Notes under the pieces: model-generated | Told to the model about the DNA's origin: nothing | Database searches by the model: none | Seen by the model: the letters and a program-made list of their open reading frames with translations, nothing else | Origin: Panax quinquefolius | Taxonomy: Eukaryota; Streptophyta; Magnoliopsida; Apiales; Araliaceae | Assembly (NCBI GenBank): GCA_020205615.1 | Contig: CM035152.1 | Span: forward strand, 154,923,669-154,987,668 | DNA: 64,000 nt | Direction: 5' to 3' | Program-made: the position numbers and the translations under genes | In this document: piece after piece, positions 36,178-45,754 of the stretch | Layout of the letters: each line of letters opens with the position of its first letter | Numbering within the stretch: position 1 is the stretch's first letter

Positions 36178-36189
36178 GCTTTGATACCA
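36178..36189 (-). other. Primer-binding site of type C element
   Basis: Minus-strand TGGTATCAAAGC, one mismatch from the TGGTATCAGAGC of the type B internal regions and complementary in type to the 3' end of initiator tRNA-Met. It lies two bases from the LTR end at 36192. Confidence 0.8.
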
Positions 36190-36191
36190 AC

Positions 36192-38492
36192 TGTGACGCC
36201 CCCAAAACAGGTATACATCACCCATCTTGGGTCGCCAGAAAATACATGGTACAGAATATAAATACAACTTAATTATACAACAATCATATAAAATACGACA
36301 AAACATAATCTAAGAGTTTTAATAAGAATATTTTTATCTAGACAATATCCACACTCAATGGAGTCCTCATTACATTTATTGTCACACTATTTAACAGAAT
36401 AGTGAGGACTACTAATGCTATCATCTGGACCGTCACTCCGTTCCCCGACTAATCCCGGCTACGTTCTCATTTTCTGAAGAGAACAGTAAAAGAAAGGGTG
36501 AACTCAACTAGCCTAGTAAGAAATATTATGACTAAGATAATGCAGAATAAATTATCATTAGTTTTCAACAATGTTAAACTAATAAAATACAATAGACATC
36601 AAGTTTAACTGCAGCGGAATAAGCAATCCATTAGAAGAGTCAAGTAGAGCATGATATCTACTATCTTCTATGATTTAAAATATTTTCATCAATTTTTATC
36701 GCTGAGACTCAGCTTAATAAAGAAACCACATCATCGAGTCATCCTTGCACTACGGGCCAAGGATATTCATTTAATCATCAATGGTATTGACTATACCGAA
36801 TAATCCCTGGTCATAATCATACCAAAAACTGTCCATCAATGTACTACAGGCTACTGAGGACTTTTACCACATCATTTATAACATTACAGGTCATGATTAT
36901 ACCGAATAATCCCTGGTCATAATCACACCAAGTCCATCTCTGCACATAAGCCAAAGATATACAACTATAAAACCAATAATCAATAGTCCATCTTTGCACG
37001 TAAGCCAAAGATATACAATTCAATAATCAACATCCATCTTTGCAGAGTAAGCGAAAGATAACTTTCATCACCACATAAGCATGAGGATGATGGCAATGAT
37101 ATAAGCATTAATCAACGCGAAAACAAGGATAAATATTAAAGACTTTAAATTTATCCAAATATTATCAACCACTTAATAAACTCATAATCTAATATTATTA
37201 ATATTATAACAATATTTTAATCACTTCTTAAACTTATAAATAATTTATTTCAATTGTTTATACTTTTACTTAAATAATGCATTTGATCATTCAAAATGCC
37301 ATACTCATAAGATTTCATCATCAATGATCAAATCCTCTTCAAAATCTGCATATACCCTATATAGGATTCCCAAGCCATAAAATCCTATTTTCCAATTTTG
37401 TTACTTCACATAACATATTTAATTCATTTACTCATAAATAGTTCATTTTCATGAAAAATACCAAATCATCCCAAAAATATTTCTTTTACGGGATTTAGCG
37501 TAATATAGTCCCATATTGAACATATATTTTCCGAATTTTTAAAATTCATTTACTATTTTTCATATGGCCAAAATCTATAATATTTAGACATTTATCATAA
37601 ATTGTACTTTTGTCCAAAAATTCCGAAATTTACAGGGTATACTCTTGTTATATACATGTACTCCCAATAAAATTTCACCAATTTTGGAGTTAACCACAAG
37701 GAGTTATAAGGGTTTACTTTTAAAATAGTCTTTTCCCATAAAATCCATAACTCTTAATCTATATATCCAAAAATCGTCACCTTTGGACACAATATAGAAA
37801 ACTCATCAAATTATCATTTCAAATTTTTCCAGAATTTTTTAGGGTCAGAAAAATTACGAAACTGCAAATGGATTTTCACCCGCCATGCGGTAATCCACGT
37901 AGACAGATCATTTTCATAATTTAATAAGGAATGAATACAAAGGATTATTCACCATGCATGTGGTAATCCACATAGACATGTTATTCTAACAGAATAATAA
38001 AGATTGGAATAACAGAAGAATTCACCATGCATACGATGAATCCGCATGCATGGTTATTCCCAACGAAATAATAAAGAATGGAACCAATCAATAAATCCAC
38101 ACAAACAGGATATTCCAATGAAATAATAAAGAATGGAATAACAACGAATTCACCATGCATGCGATAGATCGCACGACAGGATATTCCGCGAATAATAAAG
38201 AAATAAAACCAGGTCATGCGGAATCCGCACTGCATGACGGGATATTTTGATGAATAATAAAGAATGGAATAATAGAAGAATTTCACCATGTATGCGGTAC
38301 TTCGCATAGACAGGTTATTCCAACATAATAATAAGAAATGAAATAACAATAGCTCTCTTCATGGAGATGAAAGAAATAATACCCCTTACCTTAAAATAAA
38401 ATTTGGATCTTTGGAATAGAGGTAGCGTAGACTTCTCTTCTTTCTCTCTATAATTTCTTTCTATAATAATTGCTCTATAGCTTTAGTGAATT
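36192..38492 (-). repeat. Type C gypsy 5' LTR (minus strand), 3' part
   Basis: On the plus strand it begins TGTGACGCCCCC, the reverse complement of the LTR 3' end. It has hairpin units (CATCTTTG...CAAAGAT) at 36930-37060, long AT-rich tracts, and a minisatellite with a unit of about 70 bp at 37870-38350. It stops at 38492, where a plus-strand type B fragment begins. Confidence 0.85.
37870..38350. repeat. Minisatellite with units of about 70 bp in type C LTR
   Basis: Repeated units with TTCACCATGCATGCGGTAAT, ATCCGCATAGACAGG, TTATTCCAACAG and AATAATAAAGAATGGAATAA in order, about six copies with variable length. A second array of the same unit lies at 40740-41370, and a few units at 32270-32420. 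Confidence 0.85.
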
Positions 38493-39728
38493 TGTAAGAC
38501 CCTGAATTTTATGAAATAAAAGTATTTAATTTTTTTATAATTGTTATTCAGTAAATGGTTAAATTGATAAAAAGTTAAAGTTAAGGGTGAGATATGAAAT
38601 TTATTTCAAAATAAGCAAGTGGCTATAAAATACTCATTGTTGTCAGGGAATATCCGTTTGGTCGTGGAATATTCTTGTTGTCGGGGAATATTCGTATGAC
38701 GGCGCAGTCATTTGTGGGCCCCATAACGTAATAATCTATCGATATAAAAAAACGACAAGTTTGAGTTTTTATAAATAACAACGTAATCGTTACTGCTTAA
38801 CAACATTTGAAATACACGGTGGTTAAAATACGTAAATATGCGTGATTGCACAAAGATAGCACACCTGTAGTATTACGATATTTTTGAATTATTGATTTTA
38901 CGTAAGATCAATAATTATTACGATAATTACTGTTCAATATTTTATTTTATTGATTCAATAATTGCTGCGTTGATATTTTATAATATTGTTGTTTCAATAA
39001 TTGTCACTGCATAGTATTTTCCATTATCAGGTCAATAATTCATATTATTTGAATAATATTATTAGATAGCATTATTGGCAATGTCTAGAAAATTCTGTCA
39101 AGGAGAGGTTAGATAATCTCATTGCGTGCCAGTAAGGAAAAATTCTTATCAGAAAGCCCCCTCTTTCCTGGGAATGGCCTAGTTGTCATTATTGTGATTT
39201 TGTAATATTATTTGTGAATAATTATTTATTGATTTATATGATAAAGAAATATTTATTTGATGTGGATATAAATGATGGATTTATTTATGTGGTTATAAAT
39301 GAAGGAATTAATGCTGATGTGTTTTATCAGTATTTTGTCGGATTGGAGGTATTAAAAAATCAAATCGGTGTTCTTAAAGCTCTATTACGTGAGTTATAAT
39401 TTTAATTCGACCGTTGGATCGTTGTGATTTTTGGATATGTTATACATATATAAGTTGAGTATATGTCCACAAATTTTGAACCGTTAAATATTAACGCATG
39501 ATTGTTATGAATTTTAAAAGGTGTTAAAAATCATCCGTTTGTGGATTTCGGATATTTTCTGTCTGGAATATGGAAAAACTTTAAGCTACAATGTTGTAGA
39601 GAATTCGATTTCGTATGGAATGGACATAAAATTCATATTTTTTAGATAAAAGGGCTATTTATTATGAATTATTGAAGTTTCTGATTATTATTTCAATTTT
39701 AAACCATTTTAGAAAATTCTAGAAATGA
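38493..39728 (+). repeat. Type B LTR fragment (5' 1.24 kb) in opposite orientation
   Basis: Starts TGTAAGACCCTGAATTTT, carries GAATATTC motifs (about 38667-38690) and the conserved block (about 39070-39200), then ends raggedly near 39728 and returns to minus-strand type C sequence. No 3' LTR end is present. Frame 39214-39399 is an LTR shadow, not a gene. Confidence 0.85.
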
Positions 39729-42700
39729 GAGTAAAACAAATACAACTTAATAATATAACTGTCGTGTAAAATACGACAAAACATAAACTGAGAGTTTTAA
39801 TAAGAATATTGTCATCTAGACAATATCCACACTCAAAGGAGTCCTCATTACATTTATTGTCACACTATTTAACAGAATAGTGAGGACAACTAATACTATC
39901 ATCTAGATCGTCACTCCGTTCCCCGACTAGTCCCGGCTATGTTCTCATTTCCTGAAGAGAATAGTGAAAGAAAGGGGTGAGCTCAACTAGCCCAGTAAAA
40001 AATATTATGACTAAGATAATGTAGAATAAATTATCATTAGTCTTCAACAATGTTAAACTGATAAAATATAACAAACATCAAGTTTAACTGCAGCGGAACA
40101 AGCAATCCATTAAAAGAGTCAAGTAGAGAATAAAATCTACTATCTTTTATGATTTAAAAAGGTTTTTCATCACTTTTATCATTGGGACTACGAAGCAATA
40201 AATAATCCACACCATCCCCAAGACTACTGACGTGAAGGATATTCATTAGTATCACAACCACAAATTGTCCATGCACTACGGGCTAAAGATATTCGTGTAT
40301 TCATCAATGGTCATAATCATGCCAACAACTGTCCATCAATAAACTACGGGCCAATGAGAACTTTTACCACATCATTTGTAACATTATGGTTATGATTATA
40401 CCGATTAATCCTTGGTCATAATCATACCAAGTCCATCTATGCACTACAGGCCACACATGACTTTCAACATAATATAAACATGAGGATGATGACAATGATA
40501 TAAGAATTCAATAAAACAAGTTCAAGAATTAATTTATCCAGGAACTAATAACATCCAAATTGTCAACATGATACTTCTTTGTAGAGTAAAATTCAAGAAT
40601 GCTTAGAAGAATATTTCCATGAAAAGATACTGGATGAAGTGCAAATATCAAGGATATTCCACTAATTTCATGGAGTATAGAAGTCAAAGCTTTAACCAAC
40701 TGAGTATAAGAGAATATATGAAACTGCAATAGATTTTCGTCCGCCATGTGGTAATTCACTTAGACAAATCATTTCCATAATTTAATAAAGAATGAATACA
40801 AAGGATCATTCATCATGCATCTGATAATCCACATAGACAGGTTATTCCAACAGAATAATAAAGAATGGAATAACAGAAGAAATCACCATGTACATGTGAT
40901 GAATCCTTGTATACATATTATTCTAACGTAATAATAAATAATGGAACGAATCAAATGCGTAACGCATTTATGACGGATATTCTAATGAATAATAAATAAC
41001 GAAATCAAGTCATGCGTAAACGCACGCAGACGTGGATATTCCAACAGAATAATAAATAATGACAACAATGAATAATAAATAACGGAACCAATTCACCCAA
41101 AATTACTTGACCGAGCAGGATATTCCAATGAATAATAAGGAATGTAATAACAATGTATTTCACCATGTATGCGGTACTTGATGTAGACGAGTTATTCCAA
41201 AGAGAATAATAAAGAATGGAATAATGAAGAATTTCACCATGTATGCGGTACTTTAGATAGACGAGTTATTTCAACATAATAATAAAGAATGGAATAACGT
41301 AAGAATTTCACCAAGTATAGGGTAGTCCGCGATATCTGAGTTATTCCAATGTAATAATAAAGAATGGAATAATGTAAGTTCTCTTCATGAATACAAAAAA
41401 GAAATAATACCCCTTACCTTAGAAGGAATCGGATATAGGAGTAGTGAAGTAGCAGAATACTTTTCTTCTTTCTCTCTATATTTTCTCTCTCTAGAGTTTC
41501 GGTGAATTCGTAAGAAATAATGAAGGAATGAGCTTCTATTTATAGGAGAATGGATTGAATAGTAACTAATTCATGAACGGTCCAGATTGATTTACTTTTA
41601 AACGGACGGTCCATATTGATTTACTATGCAGTATTAATAAAATATTTTAATAAAACAAAATCTTTTAAATAAAATATAATATATTCTATTTATACTCTAA
41701 TAAAATAAATAACTTTATAAAAGTATTCTGTTTTATATAAAAAGATTTTACTATCTGAAAACACTATCATAATAAAAAATATAATATATTCTAATTATTG
41801 TTTAATAAAACAAATAACTTTATAAAAGTATTCTATTTTATATAAAAAGATTTTACTATCTGCAAACACTATGAGCCTTACTATACAAATACTATGCATA
41901 ATAAAATATAATATATTCTAATTATTATACAATAAAATAAATAACTTTATAAAAGTATTCTATTTTATATAAAAATATTTTACTATGCAAAATATTATGC
42001 ATAATAGAATATAATATATTCTATTTATAGTCTAAAAAAATTAATAACTTTATAAAAGTATTCTATTTTATAAAAAAGCTTTTTCGCTTTATTACATTAA
42101 TAATACTAATAAAACAAAATTTATATATATAATATATATATATAAACTTTAAGTGACTTCATAAAAAGACACCTCAATATATTTAACAACATTTATCATT
42201 ATTATTATAATTCACAATATTAATCGGCTGTGTCGTTCCCAAGAAAGAGGGGCTTTCGAATAAGGATTTCTCCTTATTAAGCGCCGCAATTAGGTGACCA
42301 AACCTCTCCTTGGCAGAACTTCTAGACATCGTTAATATTAGAAATAATAATATTAATAACTCTGTCATCTCAATTATTGATTTAATAAAATATAAAATAT
42401 CGAAAATAATTGAATCAAATAATGTGAGATACTATGCAACAATTGAACAAAACTGAGTAACTTCTCACGTAAGCATCAATAATCAATACTGGTGTCTCTT
42501 ATGCAACCACGCCAGACATTCTTACTTTTACTACCGAGTAGTTCAACAGTTTTAACGGTAAAACTTCCGCCGTTATTTTCATAAAAAATATTTTTATCGT
42601 TTTCTCAATCCGACAATAATTCCGTTGTGGAGTCCACCAATGATTGTGCCGCCGTACGAATATTTTTCGACACAAAGAATATTCCTGACCAATCGAATAT

Positions 42701-42837
42701 AATATAACAACTTGCATACTTTGCAAAATTTATAAATATTATCCACAACTATAACATTATCTCAAATCCACACCATAATTTTGAAAAAAAATATTTCAAG
42801 AAATTTAAATCTTTATTCGTAAAATTTGGGGTCTCAC
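39729..42837 (-). repeat. Type C LTR, second copy (minus strand)
   Basis: Matches the type C LTR from about 65 bp inside its 3' end (compare GTAAAACAAATACAAC with 36250) to its 5' start, TGTGAGACCCC on the minus strand, at 42837. It includes the array of 70-bp units at 40740-41370, a TATA-like CTATTTATAGGAG at about 41533, AT-rich tandem repeats at 41672-42080, and the conserved block at 42225-42340. Confidence 0.8.
41672..42080. repeat. AT-rich tandem repeat, unit 103-116 bp, four copies
   Basis: Each unit has AAATATAATATATTCT, then ATAACTTTATAAAAGTATTC, then TATTTTATATAAAAAGATTT. The units begin near 41675, 41777, 41893 and 42005. It sits inside a type C LTR. Spacing is irregular and the units have diverged; nothing like a CRISPR array. 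Confidence 0.75.
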
Positions 42838-43361
42838 AAATATGAATAACTTTGTTGTCTCAATTATTGATTTAATAATATATAAAATATTATGCAGATG
42901 ATACTGTGACAATAATCGAATCAATAATATGAGAGATATGATGCAAGACAATTCTTTAAAGCAATAATTGAGTATAACTAAGTGACTTCTCACGTAAGCA
43001 TCAATAATCAATACCGTGTGCTACTATGCAACCACGCATATTACTGTACTTTTACTACCGATTAGTTCAATAGTTTTAACGGTAAAACTTCCGTCGTTAT
43101 TTTCATAAAAATATTTCTGTCGTTTTCTCATTCCGATAATAATTTCGTTGTGGGGTCCACCAATGATTGTGCCGTCGTACGGATATTCTTTGACAAAAAG
43201 AATATTCCTTGACCAATCGAATGTTATATAACCACTTGCATACTTTTCAAAATTTCTAAATATTACCCACAACTATAACATTATCTCAAATCCACACCAT
43301 AATTTTGAAAAAAATATTTCGAGAAAATTAAATCTTTATTCATAAAATTTGGTGTCTTACA
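42838..43361 (-). repeat. Type C LTR 5' end, third piece
   Basis: Repeats the last 520 bp of the type C LTR (AATATGAATAACTTTG to TGTAAGACACC on the minus strand), matching 33250-33774. It directly abuts copia gag at 43362. It may be the remaining 5' end of the LTR that begins at 36192, with the material between (38493-42837) having been inserted. Confidence 0.75.
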
Positions 43362-43393
43362 GATTTAGTGGCGGTAAGTATAGCAGAATCCAT
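43362..43393 (-). pseudogene. First codons of copia gag
   Basis: On the minus strand, ATG at 43391-43393 begins MDSAILTATK and is cut after about ten codons by gypsy LTR sequence at 43361. It lies 16 bp inside the copia 5' LTR. It is the missing start of the copia polyprotein whose protease-to-RNase H part is at 18732-21786. Confidence 0.75.
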
Positions 43394-43409
43394 AATTTCT
43401 ATTTAAGAT

Positions 43410-44154
43410 TGTTGGTAAAATACGAATAAATATAGGATTCAACTATCAAATAAAAGAAGGGCAGAAATTGAACTTATCGAATTAGAGTGAATTATGTTGA
43501 GCAGAGGCGTGCAGTGCATTGTCCTTAAATAGTTATTTCGTCCCTCGGAGAACTTTTCTCGGTGCTAAGGTCACTGACGAAATCCTACTCCAGGATTCAA
43601 TGGCTCTTCACCCAACTAATCAGCACTTGAAATAGTTGAATGACCCATGAACAACTTCTAATTTTCCTTACTCAAACTCAAAAATTGTACCATATATATA
43701 TATATATATATTATATATATTTTATATATGTGAAGAACAATAGAATATTATATATATATATATAAAAGAGGAAACACCTTTTTATAGTATATGAAGACAA
43801 TAACTTTTTGCTTTCTTTTGCTTTCGATGGGATATATAAACAAAGAAAGCTCAGTCTTATATATAGAGAAGGAAAGCAACGGTAACCTCAACAGTAATGA
43901 AATTAAAATCTCGATAATAGGTATTTAACATCACCTCAACGGTAATGAAATTAAAATATCAATAATAGGTATTTAACATCACCTCAACGGTAATGAAATT
44001 AAAATCTCAATAATAGGCCTTTTAATATATATATATTGAACAGTTATAAAATTTTCATATTTTGAACAGTTACAAAATCCAAAATCTCCATTAATAAATT
44101 AATATGTATATTTTATTTAACTTTATAATATTTTATTTAACATAAAATACAACA
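43410..44154 (-). repeat. 5' LTR of minus-strand copia element (745 bp)
   Basis: On the minus strand it starts TGTTGTATTTTATG at 44154 and ends CCAACA at 43410. The copy differs from 17470-18143 by an expanded AT microsatellite at 43690-43765 and small changes in the 48-bp repeats (43876-44020). It is followed by the host duplication TGAAG at 44155-44159. Confidence 0.93.
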
Positions 44155-44159
44155 TGAAG

Positions 44160-44215
44160 CAAACCCAGAATTCTCAAAGTGGAAATGGGCAAGCCCTGAA
44201 GACGTAATTGAGCAG
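44160..44215 (+). pseudogene. NUDT25: NUDT25-like exon, right half
   Basis: Continues in frame from 17469 after removing the copia element and one TGAAG. It reads NPEFSKWKWASPEDVIEQ and ends at a GTATGC donor. The W-x-W-x-x-P-E-x-V-V/I segment is typical of plant Ap4A hydrolases. Confidence 0.88.
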
Positions 44216-44310
44216 GTATGCTAAATTGTTGCGGCTTGAATAAATCTATATTAATCATTATTGATTAAGTTTAGAAATGCTTATTTGGACATGAGGTATG
44301 ACTGATACAG

Positions 44311-44415
44311 ACAATCGACTACAAGAGGCCAACATACGAGGAAGTTATGAAAACCTTCAGGTCTTATTTGAGTAAAAGTGGAACACCTGCTAAATGTCGT
44401 TCAACAAAATGGTGA
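44311..44415 (+). pseudogene. NUDT25: NUDT25-like last exon
   Basis: Acceptor TGATACAG, then DYKRPTYEEVMKTF and a C-terminus ending AKCRSTKW before TGA at 44413-44415. The DYKRPTYEEV and KCxSxKW endings match the cytosolic-type NUDT25 rather than the plastid NUDT26/27 group, as far as I remember these families. The exon itself is intact. It stays joined to a gene that is split by a 26.7-kb insertion, so a normal mRNA is unlikely. Confidence 0.88.
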
Positions 44416-44472
44416 ATCGTTATGTCTGATTCTGCAGCTGTACCTGTGTTTCTGATACAAACTAAAGTAGTA

Positions 44473-44755
44473 CTCCCTCCGTTCATTAATATAAGTCGTT
44501 TTAGAGAAATATTTTTATTCCTTAATATAAGTCGTTTGAGAATTTTAAGTAAGCATTAATTGCTTAGTTTCCAATATTACCTCAAATATTAAATGTAACT
44601 TTGGTTCTCTCACTATTTTATGTCCAATAAATAGCAATCTCTTCTTTCAATACAAGAGTAATATAAACAATTGATATTATAATTAATGCTATACAATCAT
44701 TACCTTAATATTTGTGCACAACCCTAAAACGACCTATATTAAGGAACAAAGGGAG
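44473..44755. mobile_element. Stowaway-like MITE (283 bp)
   Basis: Terminal inverted repeats begin CTCCCTCCGTTC and end GAACAAAGGGAG and stay similar for about 26 bp each. TA dinucleotides flank both ends (44471-44472 and 44756-44757), the Tc1/mariner target. No coding capacity. Confidence 0.9.
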
Positions 44756-45208
44756 TAATATGTTTCCTTTAATGATATTGGAGAATATTTATATTACTTG
44801 ATCATGTTTGGATAGTTGGAACGAATTCTAAAATCTTAGAACATAAAATAAAATGATTAATGTATTTTTAAATTGGGAGATACATGACCAAAAATCAATT
44901 AAAATTGGAAAATAGGAAGGAAATGAAAACAATAATAACAAATAATATAAGAACCTCTTAAATAATATACTAATAAATACATATAAATATAATAGCAAGC
45001 GTATGATTTATGAAGAATAATGTTAAATGTACTCTAAAGTTATCTACTTGTATTTTCTCGTGTAAATTTTATGGGACGAATTATATAAAAGAAGAACGTG
45101 TCGAGACAAATTTTGAGATGCTAATATACAAATTAAGTTTTGTATTTCTTTTAGAAAGGGAAATACATATAAATATAAGTTTTGTATTTCCTTTTGTGTG
45201 AATTATAT

Positions 45209-45355
45209 GGAAGTGGTTAGTATGAAGTTCATTTTTAGATAAGTTGGTCAATTGACCAATAGAGTGATGACACGCAGACGAGACTTTATGTGTGTCAGTA
45301 TTCTATTGGTCAATTGACCAACTTACCAAAAAATAAACTTCATGCTAACCAGATC
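45209..45355. mobile_element. Hairpin MITE copy 1 (147 bp)
   Basis: Nearly the whole element folds on itself: GTTAGTATGAAGTTC...GGTCAATTGACCAATAGA against TCTATTGGTCAATTGACC...CTTCATGCTAAC. Flanks share TGAATTATAT (45199-45208 and 45356-45365), a duplication of 9-10 bp that suggests a Mutator-type mover. Confidence 0.85.
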
Positions 45356-45400
45356 TGAATTATATAAAGGAAGAAATTATATACGGGACCCATATTTTAC

Positions 45401-45549
45401 GGAAGTGGTTAGCATGAAGTTTATTTTTGAGTAAGTTGATCAATTGGCCAATAAAGTGCTGACACGTATGCGAGGTTCTATGTGTGTCAGCATTCTACTG
45501 ACCAGTTGACCAACTTACCAAAAAATAAACTTTATGCTAACCGAATTCT
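45401..45549. mobile_element. Hairpin MITE copy 2 (149 bp)
   Basis: Same family as copy 1, in the same orientation, 45 bp away. Flanks share TATTTTAC (45393-45400 and 45550-45557). The target itself is part of a small palindrome: TATTTTACTATG and CATAGTAAAATA face each other at 45550-45584. Confidence 0.85.
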
Positions 45550-45557
45550 TATTTTAC

Positions 45558-45749
45558 TATGTCCATGGATTCATAGTAAAATATGGGTGTTAACGCCAAG
45601 ATCTTTCTCCACGTCCCAATCACCAAGACGCGTCCGATATCCTGCACAGTTCAACAAGTCAACACCAAAAGCTTGACGGCCTGACCGTCGGGGGATAGCT
45701 CCGGCGTGAGAGTCAGTATTGGCGATCACAAGGTCAACAATGGAGAGAA
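45558..45749. other. Unrecognised host block with higher GC
   Basis: After the MITE, about 160 bp (45588-45749) have clearly higher GC than the surroundings and look like former coding sequence. In two frames short stretches read VPITKTRPISCTVQQV and PSGDSSGVRVSIGDH, separated by a stop and a frame change. I do not recognise a family. A type B solo LTR interrupts the block at 45755; the host sequence resumes at 49487. Confidence 0.35.
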
Positions 45750-45754
45750 AATAA

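Noticed and set aside
41672..42080. CRISPR-like regular repeats
   Set aside because: Units diverge, spacing is irregular, there are no unique spacers, and the array lies in a plant LTR retrotransposon.
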